Assembly: GCA_934466455.1 (NCBI GenBank)
Contig: CAKSLF010000012.1
Span: 1-53,259 of the forward strand
Length of the DNA stretch: 53,259 nucleotides
DNA from: an uncultured Oscillospiraceae bacterium
GTDB lineage: Bacteria > Bacillota > Clostridia > Oscillospirales > Ruminococcaceae
Direction of reading: 5' to 3'
Shown: positions 17,126 to 26,680 of the stretch, in pieces
Layout of the letters: every line of letters begins with the position of its first letter
Position numbering within the stretch: position 1 is the stretch's first letter
The notes under the pieces: generated by a model
Seen by the model: the letters and a program-made list of their open reading frames with translations, nothing else
What the model was told of the DNA's origin: nothing
The model's database searches: none
Program-made: the position numbers and the translations under genes

Positions 17126-17206
17126 CTTGAGCACGCAGAGAACTTCCGTGCTCATTTCTTTGAGCATCAAAAAACAGCTGTGTGCTCAAACCGGCATACA
17201 GCTGCT
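17126..17206 (-). terminator. Terminator of divIB with GTGCTCAA words behind it
   Basis: A 10-bp stem pairs CAGCTGTGTG (17175-17184) with CATACAGCTG (17195-17204), followed by TTTTTT on the minus strand. The loop contains TTGAGCAC, and downstream on minus are ATGCTCAAAG, TGAGCACGG and GCGTGCTCAAGG, three more copies of the recurrent word within 50 bases. Confidence 0.75.
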
Positions 17207-17216
17207 TTATCCAGTG

Positions 17217-18065
17217 TTATTCCTCGTCCTCATCCGCAAAGCCGCTGCCGATGGTTTTTTGCAGCGAATCCCATGGTGATATTGTCATTTCCTTGGTCAT
17301 AACTCTTCCCGCCGTGGAAGCGTCCACAAGGTAAAAACCGTTCTTCGGCAGCTTTTCGGTAATGATTTCGTTAACAAACTGAAGCTTATATTCCAGCTCA
17401 AGCTCATTTCCGAGAACCACCTTTATCCTGTCGCCGCAAACCATTACAATTTCCAGCGTATCCGTAAGGTCGATAAAGCCGTAATTCTTCATATCAAACT
17501 TTTGCATAGCTTCCATGATCGTATTAAGCAAAGCAAGGCGTTTTTCGTCGTCCTCGCTGTTGCTCACCGTGCTTATGCCCCTCACGGTTATCATTCCGTA
17601 GGGAACCTCCTCAAGCCCACGCTCCAAAACTTTTCCCTTTGCGCTTATTAGCGTATAGCCGTCCGCCTCTTCGAGAACCGCAAACGGCTTTGCTTCCGTT
17701 ATTGTTATGGTTACGGCATTGGGAAAGCTCCGCTTTACCTGAGCCTCCTCTATATAGCTGTAAACCGCATACAACTTATCGGAGGCATATGCGGTATCCA
17801 CCTGAAAAAGGTTATCTCCTTTTTCTATACCGGAGGTTTCTATTATATCCCTTTCGGGATAGAAGGTATTTCCGACAACATTTATTCTGTCAACATTAAA
17901 AAGCATGGTAAGGCAGAGATAAATTGCTCCGGCAATTATAAATGCGGACAGCACAATATAAAACGGCGTCATTTTTGAATTTTTTCTTCTGCGCCGCTGT
18001 TTCTTTGTGCCCCCGGCATTTTCTGCCGGCTGCCCTTTCTCCTTTTTAAGTATCTTGAATTTCAT
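17217..18065 (-). CDS. divIB: Division protein DivIB/FtsQ
   Basis: This encodes 282 residues. A basic cytoplasmic N-terminus (KKQRRRRKNSK), one membrane helix at about 33-56 and an extracytoplasmic POTRA domain beginning FNVDRINVVGNTFYPERDII, then the beta domain (RSFPNAVTITITEAKPFAVLEE). It stabilises the FtsL/FtsB septal synthase complex. It starts at ATG 18065 and lies 21 bp behind murG, the last gene of the dcw transcription unit before the terminator. Confidence 0.93.
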   Translation of the reverse strand: MKFKILKKEKGQPAENAGGTKKQRRRRKNSKMTPFYIVLSAFIIAGAIYLCLTMLFNVDRINVVGNTFYPERDIIETSGIEKGDNLFQVDTAYASDKLYAVYSYIEEAQVKRSFPNAVTITITEAKPFAVLEEADGYTLISAKGKVLERGLEEVPYGMITVRGISTVSNSEDDEKRLALLNTIMEAMQKFDMKNYGFIDLTDTLEIVMVCGDRIKVVLGNELELEYKLQFVNEIITEKLPKNGFYLVDASTAGRVMTKEMTISPWDSLQKTIGSGFADEDEE

Positions 18066-18086
18066 TATGCGTCCTTTCGGTACGTG

Positions 18087-19211
18087 TTATCTGTTATACA
18101 GCTCCAATATCTCCTTGCGTATGCGTTCGTTTGCGTCCGGCACGGCAAGTGCCTTTGCGTTTTTGGAAAGACGGGCAAGGGTTTCACGGCTGTCCGTAAG
18201 CTTTTTTACTGCCTCGCAAAGGCTTTCTCCGGTTAGATCTTTTTCTTCGATTACCACTGCGGCGTCGTGGTTTGCAAGCACCATTGCGTTGTGATACTGA
18301 TGGTTTTCCGCAACATTAGGCGACGGAATAAGCACGGAGGCTTTTCCCGCAGCCCTTATCTCCGCAAGCGTAATTGCTCCGCAACGGGATATTACCAAAT
18401 CCGCCGCCGCAAGACAGCGAGGCATATCGTTTATATATTCTCTTATTATAAGATTGCTGTGCTCCGCCGGGTCAATGCCTTTTTCCTTTAGCAAATCAAA
18501 ATAGTATGACGGACCGTAATATGAACCGGAACCGTGAATATGGAAAAAATCTCTTTCTTTAAGATGCCATGCCATAAGGTCGGCAACCGCCTCATTCAGC
18601 CTTTGAGCACCAAGACTTCCGCCAAAGGAAAGCAGGCAGATTCTGTCATCCACATTATAAAAATCACGGGCAGCTTTTCTGTCTTGAGTAAAAATTTCCT
18701 GCCTCACGGGGTTCCCGGTTACAACATATTCCTTGTTTTGCGGAAGGTATTTTTTGCTTTCTTCAACATCAAGAAGAATTTTATCAACATATTTTGCAAG
18801 AAGCTTTGTGGTAACTCCGGGCAAGGCGTTATTCTCCATTGCAATGGTCTTATATCCCATAAGAGCGGCTTTTCTTACAACAGGACCGCTTACATATCCA
18901 CCGCAGCCCATAACGATATCCGGCTTGAATCCGTCAATTATTTTTTTCGCCCTTGCGGAGCTTCCGGCAAGATACCAAAGGGCTTTTATGTTATTTTTTA
19001 TGTTTCTTGCGCTTAAATGCCGCTGTATTCCAAGCACCCGGATAGGTTCAAAAGCGTAGCCCGCCTTCGGAACGATTTTTGCTTCCATTCCGTTAGGGTT
19101 GCCGGCAAAAAGCACCTCTGTTTCCGAGTCTTTATCTTTAAGATAATTTGCGATTGCTATTGCGGGGTTAATATGCCCGGCTGTTCCGCCGCAGGCAAAA
19201 AGTATTTTCAT
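18087..19211 (-). CDS. murG: Lipid II-forming glycosyltransferase MurG
   Basis: This encodes 374 residues. MurG adds GlcNAc to lipid I at the inner membrane face. The start at ATG 19211 is chosen because GGGAGG precedes it and because the true N-terminus is MKILFACGGTAGHINPA, the conserved acceptor-binding glycine loop. Further family motifs: SFGGSLGAQRLNEAV, HIHGSGSYYG and SRCGAITLAEIRAAGKASVLIP for the UDP-GlcNAc site. It is placed after ftsW (38-bp gap), as in many Firmicutes. Confidence 0.95.
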   Translation of the reverse strand: MKILFACGGTAGHINPAIAIANYLKDKDSETEVLFAGNPNGMEAKIVPKAGYAFEPIRVLGIQRHLSARNIKNNIKALWYLAGSSARAKKIIDGFKPDIVMGCGGYVSGPVVRKAALMGYKTIAMENNALPGVTTKLLAKYVDKILLDVEESKKYLPQNKEYVVTGNPVRQEIFTQDRKAARDFYNVDDRICLLSFGGSLGAQRLNEAVADLMAWHLKERDFFHIHGSGSYYGPSYYFDLLKEKGIDPAEHSNLIIREYINDMPRCLAAADLVISRCGAITLAEIRAAGKASVLIPSPNVAENHQYHNAMVLANHDAAVVIEEKDLTGESLCEAVKKLTDSRETLARLSKNAKALAVPDANERIRKEILELYNR

Positions 19212-19249
19212 AAAAGGGTTTCCTCCCTTGTTTGCAAAGTGCCGTTTTT

Positions 19250-20428
19250 TCAAATTTTATTCAGCGTTGACTTTTTTGAAACGGAAAGCACAACGCCAAG
19301 CTCGCCAAGGGTCATCATAAGCGCAGAGCCGCCGTATGAGAACAGCGGAAGCGATATTCCCGTATTCGGTATCGTGTTTGTAACAACGGCTATATTCAGC
19401 AACACCTGCATTCCTATATGGGTAACACAGCCCGCAGCAAGAAGCGAACCGAATCTGTCCGGGCAATTCATTGCGATTGTATATCCTCTCCAGATAAGAA
19501 GCGCAAAAATCAAAAGGACGATGGTTGCGCCGATAAAGCCAAGCTCCTCGCACACGACCGCAAAAATAAAGTCGTTCTGCGGTGCGGGGATATAGAGATA
19601 CTTTTGGCGTGAATTTCCCAGTCCTGTTCCCCAAAGACCTCCGGAGCCTATTGCTATGAGTGCCTGTATTGTCTGATAGCCCTCGCCCTGAGCATCAACA
19701 TACGGGTCACGCCACATTGTAACACGGTTTGTTGCGTACTCCATAAACGACGGAACAATAAGTATTACGGCAACCGCCGCAGCACCGATTCCGATAAGCA
19801 TTCCGAAATAGCGCAGGCGTGTTCCGCCGAACCACATCATTGCAATACCGAGGGCACCGATTATAATAGTACCCGAAAGGTGCTTTTCCGCAATTATCAG
19901 CAAAACAACTACGCCAAGGCAAACCGCAAAAGGCAAAACGCCGTATTTGAAGGTTTTCATTTTACCTGCATTTGTTGTTGCAAAATGCGCAAAAAGAACG
20001 ATTATCGCAAATTTTGCAATCTCGGAGGGCTGAAAGCTGAAGCTTCCGATATATATCCACCGTGCAAACCCACGCTCATCCCTCATAAAAAGCGCAATTA
20101 TAAGGAGCACAATCGCAGCCGCATAAAGCAAAAGCGAGTATTTTTGCAATATCTTATAGTTGATCTGAGAAACAACAAGCATTGCCGCAATTCCCATTAC
20201 CGCAAAGAGAAGCTGACGCTCTATATAATAAAAGCTGTTGCCTTTATTATAAAAAGCGTATGCATAGCTTGCGGAAAAAAGCATAACAAGCCCAATGGTC
20301 AACAGCACAAGGGTAATTACCAAAAACGGAATATCGATTTTTCCCCGGCGTTTTCTGGGCTCAAAAATATGCTCCTTTGCTACGCTTACAGGTATGAAGC
20401 TGTCAAGATCTATGGTTATGCTCTTCAT
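19250..20428 (-). CDS. ftsW: Septal peptidoglycan polymerase FtsW/SpoVE (SEDS family)
   Basis: This encodes 392 residues with about ten membrane helices. SEDS proteins polymerise lipid II into glycan strands together with a class B PBP, here plausibly the SpoVD-like protein of the same operon. Visible signatures: SYAYAFY-type loop after the first helix, FARWIYIGSFSFQPSEIAK, the loop with WRDPYVDAQGEGYQTIQALIAIGSGG, and NTGISLPLFSYGGSALM near the C-terminus. FtsW and sporulation SpoVE are hard to tell apart from sequence; with SpoVD close by, a double role is possible. Confidence 0.93.
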   Translation of the reverse strand: MKSITIDLDSFIPVSVAKEHIFEPRKRRGKIDIPFLVITLVLLTIGLVMLFSASYAYAFYNKGNSFYYIERQLLFAVMGIAAMLVVSQINYKILQKYSLLLYAAAIVLLIIALFMRDERGFARWIYIGSFSFQPSEIAKFAIIVLFAHFATTNAGKMKTFKYGVLPFAVCLGVVVLLIIAEKHLSGTIIIGALGIAMMWFGGTRLRYFGMLIGIGAAAVAVILIVPSFMEYATNRVTMWRDPYVDAQGEGYQTIQALIAIGSGGLWGTGLGNSRQKYLYIPAPQNDFIFAVVCEELGFIGATIVLLIFALLIWRGYTIAMNCPDRFGSLLAAGCVTHIGMQVLLNIAVVTNTIPNTGISLPLFSYGGSALMMTLGELGVVLSVSKKSTLNKI

Positions 20429-20459
20429 AATCCTGCCCTTTCAATAAAATTTGAATACA

Positions 20460-21437
20460 TCAGATTGCTTTTACCGCCAAAACGGATATAACCGCTCCCA
20501 AAAGCATTACAAGGGAAAATACTATAACAATTTTCCACTCGCTCCAACCGCACATTTCAAAATGATGATGTATCGGTGCCATTTTGAAAACACGCTTATG
20601 CGTAAGCTTATAGCTGCCGATTTGGATTATATCCGAAAGAGTTTCGATAACATAAATTATACCCGCAAAAATAAGAATTACCGGGTAATTTATTCCAAAG
20701 GCGAGGGCGCAAACCATCCCCCCGAGGAACAGTGAGCCTGTGTCGCCCATAAATACCTTTGCCGGGTGGCAGTTCCAAAGGAAAAAGCCTGCGCATCCCC
20801 CCGCAAGGGCTGCCGCAAGATATGTCATCCCAAGGTGTCCGAGTATGGTTGCCATAACCATAAAGCCGCAGGCGCAAACAAAGGTCACTCCGGAGCAAAG
20901 TCCGTCTATGCCGTCTGTGAGATTAACCGCATTGGAAGCACCGACTATAATAAAAACCGCTATGGGGTAATAGAAAATTCCGAGATCTATTTGCCCGACA
21001 AACGGAATCAGCATCACAGTGGAGAGCGTACCCGAAATATACAGTCCCACAAGATAAACAACGGCAAGCAGCACCTGACCGAGGAATTTTTGCTTTGCGG
21101 TAAGCCCCTCGTTCTGGTGGCGGACAACCTTCATATAGTCGTCGATAAAGCCAAGCAAGCCATAGCCGATTGCCATTACTATTCCGCTTGCAAAGCGGAT
21201 TTTTTCTGTCGAGGATTCGTCTTTAAGCAAAAAAAATCCTACGCAGCAGGCAAGAAGAATGCCTGTAATAAACATTAAACCTCCCATAGTCGGGGTTCCC
21301 TGTTTATTTTTATGCCAGCTCGGACCTACCTCCAAAATGGTCTGACCGAATTTTATTTTTTTAAGCAGCGGTATAAACCAAAAACCCGAAAGTGCCGTTA
21401 CGGCAAAGGCAATGAATGCACAAATGGCTGTCTGCAT
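20460..21437 (-). CDS. mraY: Phospho-MurNAc-pentapeptide translocase MraY
   Basis: This encodes 325 residues with about ten membrane helices, the usual size. It transfers phospho-MurNAc-pentapeptide to undecaprenyl phosphate, giving lipid I. Signatures: GTPTMGGLMF, the Asp-rich FIDDYMKV, NAVNLTDGIDGL, FMGDTGSLFLGG and APIHHHFEM-like MAPIHHHFEMCGWSE. It starts at ATG 21437 behind GGAGGATAAAATTCC. Directly downstream comes ftsW: murD, which normally separates these two genes in Bacillus-type clusters, is absent. Confidence 0.96.
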   Translation of the reverse strand: MQTAICAFIAFAVTALSGFWFIPLLKKIKFGQTILEVGPSWHKNKQGTPTMGGLMFITGILLACCVGFFLLKDESSTEKIRFASGIVMAIGYGLLGFIDDYMKVVRHQNEGLTAKQKFLGQVLLAVVYLVGLYISGTLSTVMLIPFVGQIDLGIFYYPIAVFIIVGASNAVNLTDGIDGLCSGVTFVCACGFMVMATILGHLGMTYLAAALAGGCAGFFLWNCHPAKVFMGDTGSLFLGGMVCALAFGINYPVILIFAGIIYVIETLSDIIQIGSYKLTHKRVFKMAPIHHHFEMCGWSEWKIVIVFSLVMLLGAVISVLAVKAI

Positions 21438-21463
21438 GGAATTTTATCCTCCGTTATGTTTTA

Positions 21464-22831
21464 TCAGTCTTCGTAGAATGCTTCCGCAATATCCTCAAAG
21501 CGCATTCCCCGGCTTGCCTTTAGCCAGATTACATCATCCGGCTTTGCCACAGAGCGCAGCTCCGCCGCAAGAGCATTTTTTGAGTCAAAATGCTTCGCAT
21601 TCTTCATGCCGGAGCTTTGCGCTCCCTCTACAATAAGCTTTGAAAGCTCTCCAAAGCATAAAAGCTCATCGGCAGCCTGCGCCGCCTGTTTTCCTGCGTT
21701 AAAATGAGCTTCCTCCGCAGTGGCTCCAAGCTCCAACATATCGCCGAGCACCGCAATTTTTTTTGCGCCCTGCGGCATTTTTCTGGAACCGAGAGTAAGC
21801 ATTGCCGCTTTTACGGAATCCGGATTTGCATTATAGCAATCTTCGATTACCGTTACGCCCCGGCAGCGGCGTGCCCGCTGGCGCATACCCGTTGAGCGGA
21901 AATTTGCAAGTGCTTCGGCAGCCTTTTGCGGCTCGACGCCGGCTGCAACGCCCGCACCGAATCCCGCAAGAGCATTGAGCACATTATGAGCACCGATACA
22001 GGGAATTTGAGCATGGCAGCTCTTTCCGCCGCTTACTATGTCAAATTCCGTACTTTCTTCGTGCTCAACAATGTTTTCTGCGGTAATATCCGCAGATTTG
22101 TCCTCAACGGCATAGTATACCACATTATAATCGGGAAGGCAAACATCACGCAGCATATCATTGTCCTTATTGAGCAGCAGCGTTCCGCCTTTTTTCAATC
22201 CCTCTATAATTTCAAATTTTGCTTTTTTAATATTTTCCCTGCTTCCAAGGTTTTCAATATGGCAGGTCCCTATACAGGTAATAACCGCAATATCCGGTTT
22301 TGCCGGAACGGTAAGCTCTCTTATTTCTCCAAGCTGCACCATACCGAACTCCAGCACCATTGCCTCTACCGTGGGATCAAGCTCAAGGATGGTTTTCGGC
22401 ACGCCGACCTCGTTATTAAGATTGTTTTCCGTTTTCAAAGTTCTGTATTTGCTCTTTACCACGGCGGCAATCATTTCCCTTGTGGTAGTTTTGCCAACGC
22501 TTCCCGTAACGGCAATTACAACCGGGCTGAATTTGCTTCTGTAAAGCCCTGCAATGTCAAGAAATGCCTGGCGTGTGGTTTTTACAAAAAGAAGCTTATC
22601 CGTTCCGTAATCCTCCTCTTTTTGCACTACCGCAAACGCTGCGCCCTTTTCCATTGCGGTTTTTACAAAGGCGTGACCGTCAAATTTCTGTCCGCAAAGG
22701 GCAACGAATAGGCTTCCCGGCTTTACATCACGGGAATCCGTGCATATATCGGTTATCTCAATATCCGGAATTTCTTTTTTGCACTCCGCACCGATGGCGG
22801 CGGCAATCTCACGCAGCTTTAGCGGAAGCAT
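21464..22831 (-). CDS. murF: UDP-MurNAc-tripeptide--D-Ala-D-Ala ligase MurF
   Basis: This encodes 455 residues. MurF joins D-Ala-D-Ala to the UDP-MurNAc-tripeptide. N-terminal substrate domain (TDSRDVKPGSLFVAL-type), ATP-binding P-loop VTGSVGKTTTREMI, central ligase domain (TENNLNNEVGVPKTIL) and C-terminal VIEDCYNANPDSVKAAM. The start is placed at ATG 22831 (MLPLKLREIAAAIG), preceded by GGGGGATAAAT; six extra codons are open upstream. It overlaps neither murE nor mraY; gaps are 33 and 26 bp. Confidence 0.94.
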   Translation of the reverse strand: MLPLKLREIAAAIGAECKKEIPDIEITDICTDSRDVKPGSLFVALCGQKFDGHAFVKTAMEKGAAFAVVQKEEDYGTDKLLFVKTTRQAFLDIAGLYRSKFSPVVIAVTGSVGKTTTREMIAAVVKSKYRTLKTENNLNNEVGVPKTILELDPTVEAMVLEFGMVQLGEIRELTVPAKPDIAVITCIGTCHIENLGSRENIKKAKFEIIEGLKKGGTLLLNKDNDMLRDVCLPDYNVVYYAVEDKSADITAENIVEHEESTEFDIVSGGKSCHAQIPCIGAHNVLNALAGFGAGVAAGVEPQKAAEALANFRSTGMRQRARRCRGVTVIEDCYNANPDSVKAAMLTLGSRKMPQGAKKIAVLGDMLELGATAEEAHFNAGKQAAQAADELLCFGELSKLIVEGAQSSGMKNAKHFDSKNALAAELRSVAKPDDVIWLKASRGMRFEDIAEAFYED

Positions 22832-22864
22832 ATTTATCCCCCATTCCAAAAAAGTAATTTTTTC

Positions 22865-24298
22865 TTACATCTTGTTCAGCATATCCTGAACAATTACTTT
22901 TTCATCGAAATACACAGTACCGAAATTCAAAACCTGATAGTCTTCGTGACCCTTTCCGGCAAGCAAGAGCACATCGCCCTTTTGGCAATGCTCCAATGCC
23001 CATTTTATAGCCTTGTATCTGTCCGGTTCATAATGGAACGGCACGCCGCAGGCTTCAAGCTCCGGCATTGCGTCGGCGGTTATCTGTTCAACAGGCTCGT
23101 TTCTTGGATTATCGCTTGTAAAAATTATAAAATCGGATTTTTTTGCAACGGCGTCCACCATAAGCGGGCGTTTTTTTCTGTCCCGCCTGCCTGCGCAGCC
23201 AAACAGGGTAACTATTCTTCCCTCGGCGCACTCTTTTATGGAATCAAGCACCTTTTCGAGGGCGTCCGGACCGTGTGCAAAATCACGAATTACGGTAAAA
23301 TCACGCCCGGTCGGTATGACCTCAACTCTGCCCTTTACTCCGGGGCAGGTATTAAGTGCGGCAACCGCTCCGTCAAAACCGATGCCGACACTTATCGCCG
23401 CCGCAGCGGCAAGCATTGCGTTTGAAACAGAAAACCTTCCCGGCATCGAGAATTTTACTCTTCCTATATTTTCGCCGGATACGAGGGCAAAGCGGCAGCC
23501 TTCCGCAGAATTTCTTACATCGTGGGAAGTATAATCCGCCGCAAGGTCGTTTACGGAAACCGTTTTAACCGGGCAAGCGACCTGCTCTGCAAGAGCCCTG
23601 CCATAGTTGTCATCAACGCAGATTACTGCTTTGTCACAAAGCTTAAAAAGCCGTTTTTTTGCCTCAAAATAATTTTCCATCGTATGGTGATAATCAAGGT
23701 GGTCCTGGGTTAGATTTGTAAAAACCGCCGTTTCAAAGCGGCAGCCCTCGACCCTATGTTGGTCAAGTGCTTGGGAAGAAACCTCCATAACCACATATTC
23801 ACAACCGGCACGGAGCATTCTTGAAAAAATCACATGAAGCTCCGCCGGATCCGGGGTTGTATATTTTGCGGGAAGAGAAATGTCCCCGATAAGATTTTGA
23901 ATCGTTCCGATAAGTCCGACTTTTTTTCCGTTTGCCTCAAGAATATGCTTAATCAGATAAGTTATTGTTGTTTTTCCGTTTGTGCCGGTAACGCCGATAA
24001 GCTTCATTTTTTCCGCAGGGCGTCCGTTTATGTTTGCACACATAATTGCATATGCCGCTCTTGAATCCGGCACAAGCACCTGCTCCGAAATCCCCGTATC
24101 TCTTTGGGCAACTATCCATGAAGCACCGCTGCGCAAAGCAGCCTTTGCGTATTCGTGTCCGTCGATTGTTCCGCCCTTTACGCAAACAAATACGGAACCG
24201 GGCTCCACCTGCCGGGAATCACAGGTCACATTTTTTATATCAATATCTTTTATCGTCCCGGTATATTCAATGTCCCTTAAAAGTTCTGAAAGGAGCAA
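22865..24298 (-). CDS. murE: UDP-MurNAc-tripeptide synthetase MurE, DAP-adding type
   Basis: This encodes 477 residues if it starts at the TTG at 24298, which gives (M)LLSELLRDIEYTG, the family's usual N-terminus, with GGAGGTGA five bases upstream. The ATG at 24346 would lie inside the spoVD 3' end. P-loop VTGTNGKTTITYLI, TTPDPAELH, HTMENYFEAKKRLF. The specificity motif is DNPR (SDNPRNEPVEQI), which in characterised MurE enzymes marks meso-diaminopimelate addition; the cell wall is therefore probably mDAP-type. Confidence 0.93.
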   Translation of the reverse strand: MLLSELLRDIEYTGTIKDIDIKNVTCDSRQVEPGSVFVCVKGGTIDGHEYAKAALRSGASWIVAQRDTGISEQVLVPDSRAAYAIMCANINGRPAEKMKLIGVTGTNGKTTITYLIKHILEANGKKVGLIGTIQNLIGDISLPAKYTTPDPAELHVIFSRMLRAGCEYVVMEVSSQALDQHRVEGCRFETAVFTNLTQDHLDYHHTMENYFEAKKRLFKLCDKAVICVDDNYGRALAEQVACPVKTVSVNDLAADYTSHDVRNSAEGCRFALVSGENIGRVKFSMPGRFSVSNAMLAAAAAISVGIGFDGAVAALNTCPGVKGRVEVIPTGRDFTVIRDFAHGPDALEKVLDSIKECAEGRIVTLFGCAGRRDRKKRPLMVDAVAKKSDFIIFTSDNPRNEPVEQITADAMPELEACGVPFHYEPDRYKAIKWALEHCQKGDVLLLAGKGHEDYQVLNFGTVYFDEKVIVQDMLNKM

Positions 24299-24335
24299 TC
24301 CGGTCACCTCCAAAAAAAATGCTGCTTTTTTGGCG

Positions 24336-26555
24336 TTATTCGCCATTATTTTCTTTCGTTCCGACGGTGAATGTCACCTCAATCACCGTATCGGGATATA
24401 CCATTGTTCCGGCGGCGGGATTTTGGCTGTACGCCACTTGGTTTTCCGCCGTTTCGTTGACCCCGACAAGCTTAAGCTTAAGCCCCGCTCCGATTATTGC
24501 ATTGTTGACCTCTGTTACGGTCATATCAATAACATTCGGAACCTCTATCTCCTTTGGCACAAGGTTTTCATCGGTATAGATGGTAATAGTTGCGCCCGCC
24601 GCAATCTTTGAGCCTGCCTCCGGCGACTGCTTTACAACATTCGTTCCGTCGCCGACAACATTTACAGAGTAGCCCTGCATACGCAGAACGGTCATTGCAT
24701 CGTGAACTATCTGACCGGTAACATCTTTTACCTTTCCGGTCATTGCCTCAAGCTCTTCTTCCGTATAATTCGGTTCTATTCCAAGGTATGGCAGTATATC
24801 CGCAAGCATTGCGCCTACAACCGGAGCCGCAACGACAGAACCGTAGGGGTTTTCCATCTGTGCTTCGTCAAGAAGCATAAGAACCACTATTTGCGGGTCA
24901 TCAATCGGTGCCACCGCAAGGAATGAAGAAACATAATCTTCAACGCCGTCGTCGCCCTGCTGGTCAAGCTTTTCGGAAGTACCCGTTTTGCCTCCTATGC
25001 GGTAACCGGGAACCTTTGCGGTTTTACCGGAACCTTCGCTTACTACCTTTTCAAGAAGCTCGCATACCGTTGCGGAGGTTTCCGCCGATATAACCTGACG
25101 CACAAGGTTCGGTTCCTTTTGCATAACGACAGTGCCGTCGGAAGAAACAATCTTCTCTACTATATACGGCTCATATAAATTTCCTCCGTTTACCGCAGCG
25201 CAAACCGCTGTTACAAGCTGAATCGGAGTTATCTTAAAGGTCTGACCGAAGGAACTTGAAGCAAGATCGATTTCCGTCATTGTATCCGGGTCGTGATAAA
25301 TGCTTGTTGCTTCGCCGGGGAGGTCTATTCCGGTTTTTTGAGTAAAGCCAAACGCTTCAAAGTAATTTATAAAGTTTTTAAGTCCCATTCGCAAGCCTAT
25401 GGTGATAAAAGCAGGGTTGCAGGAGTTTTTGATTGCATCGCCGAGAGTTTGGCTGCCGTGTCCGATTGTTTTCCAACAGGATATTTTTCTGTCGCCGACC
25501 ATTATGTAACCCGGACATTCAAATGTATCTCCAAGCGTCGTTGTATTACTTTCAAGAGCTGCGGAAAGGGTTATTATCTTAAATACGGAGCCTGGCTCGT
25601 ATGGGTCGGAGATTGCTTTGTTTCTCCATTGGTCATACTGCGCCTCTTTAAGAGCATCGTTTTGTTCTTCCTTTGGAAGCTGCTCTATTGCTTCTTTAAC
25701 GCTGTCGCTTACATCAAGGTATTTGTTCGGGTCAAAATCGCCTTTTGTCGCCATAGCAAGGATTTTGCCCGTTTTTGCGTCCATTACAATACAGGTGCCG
25801 CGCTCTCTTACACTATGCTCTTTAACTGCCAGCTCGAGGTGCTTTTCAACAAAATACTGAACGCCGTCGTCAAGAGTAAGCACAAGACTGTTTCCGTCCT
25901 CTGAGGAATAAAGCTCGTCGTAACCGAAGGGCATATTGCTGCCCCATGCGTTTTTTGCGGAAACAACCTTTCCGGAGGTCCCGCTGAGAACATTGTTATA
26001 GTATGCCTCAAGCCCGTATGCACCGGCATTTGTTGCATTAACAAACCCGATAACGGAGGACGCAAAATTTTCATAAGGGTACTTTCTTGAAATATCCTCT
26101 TGAAGGTTTATCGCTCTTATCCCGTTATTGCTTGCAAAGGCGGTTACTTCTTCCGCAAGAGCCTTGTCTATTCTTGATTTTACCACCTTATAGTATGTGT
26201 TTCCGCCGCATTTTTCTCTTACATAATCCTCGTCAAGACTTAATATTTCCGCAAGACCGGAAATTATCAAATCTTTTTGCGTTTCGCTTTCTATCTCAAG
26301 AGGGGAAACGCAAACGGTCCATGCGGTCGAGCTCATTGCAAGAACATTATTGTTACGGTCATATATGTATCCCCTTGCGGCGGAAATCTCCGTAACTCTA
26401 AGCTGCTGAGAAGCCGCCTTTTTCTGGTATTCCTCCGCATCTACTATCTGCAGCTTAAAAAGCACGCCGATGAGTATTGTAAAGCCTATTACCACTATTA
26501 TTCCCGCTGCAAAAAGTATCCTTCCCTTTGTTAATGCGTTCGATGGTTTACTCAT
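24336..26555 (-). CDS. spoVD: Class B penicillin-binding protein SpoVD/FtsI with two PASTA domains
   Basis: This encodes 739 residues. One N-terminal membrane helix (ILFAAGIIVVIGFTILIGVL), a dimerisation domain, then the transpeptidase: active-site SxxK as PGSVFKI, SSS...-type motif as NSCNP (SxN) and KTG as GGKTGTSEKL. Two PASTA domains close the protein (about 610-670 VKDVTGQIVHDAMTVLRMQG and 675-735 EVPNVIDMTVTEVNNAI). It cross-links septal or spore cortex peptidoglycan with FtsW. AAGGAG lies unusually far (about 15 bases) from ATG 26555, and the 125-bp gap to ftsL contains a strong hairpin, so expression may be tuned here. Confidence 0.93.
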   Translation of the reverse strand: MSKPSNALTKGRILFAAGIIVVIGFTILIGVLFKLQIVDAEEYQKKAASQQLRVTEISAARGYIYDRNNNVLAMSSTAWTVCVSPLEIESETQKDLIISGLAEILSLDEDYVREKCGGNTYYKVVKSRIDKALAEEVTAFASNNGIRAINLQEDISRKYPYENFASSVIGFVNATNAGAYGLEAYYNNVLSGTSGKVVSAKNAWGSNMPFGYDELYSSEDGNSLVLTLDDGVQYFVEKHLELAVKEHSVRERGTCIVMDAKTGKILAMATKGDFDPNKYLDVSDSVKEAIEQLPKEEQNDALKEAQYDQWRNKAISDPYEPGSVFKIITLSAALESNTTTLGDTFECPGYIMVGDRKISCWKTIGHGSQTLGDAIKNSCNPAFITIGLRMGLKNFINYFEAFGFTQKTGIDLPGEATSIYHDPDTMTEIDLASSSFGQTFKITPIQLVTAVCAAVNGGNLYEPYIVEKIVSSDGTVVMQKEPNLVRQVISAETSATVCELLEKVVSEGSGKTAKVPGYRIGGKTGTSEKLDQQGDDGVEDYVSSFLAVAPIDDPQIVVLMLLDEAQMENPYGSVVAAPVVGAMLADILPYLGIEPNYTEEELEAMTGKVKDVTGQIVHDAMTVLRMQGYSVNVVGDGTNVVKQSPEAGSKIAAGATITIYTDENLVPKEIEVPNVIDMTVTEVNNAIIGAGLKLKLVGVNETAENQVAYSQNPAAGTMVYPDTVIEVTFTVGTKENNGE

Positions 26556-26624
26556 TTTTTATGCAGATTTTTCTCCTTTTTTCAAACTTTCGCCGGCAAT
26601 CGACTGTTCCCCTATTAGTAAGAC

Positions 26625-26661
26625 AGCGCCGTTACCCGCTTTTACGGTTTTTAACGGCGCT
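26625..26661 (-). other. Stable hairpin between ftsL and spoVD
   Basis: A perfect 10-bp inverted repeat AGCGCCGTTA (26625-26634) / TAACGGCGCT (26652-26661) with further pairing in the loop. It lacks a T-run on the minus strand, so it is more likely an RNA-processing or stability element than a terminator. Confidence 0.55.
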
Positions 26662-26680
26662 ACTTGTTTATATTATTGCG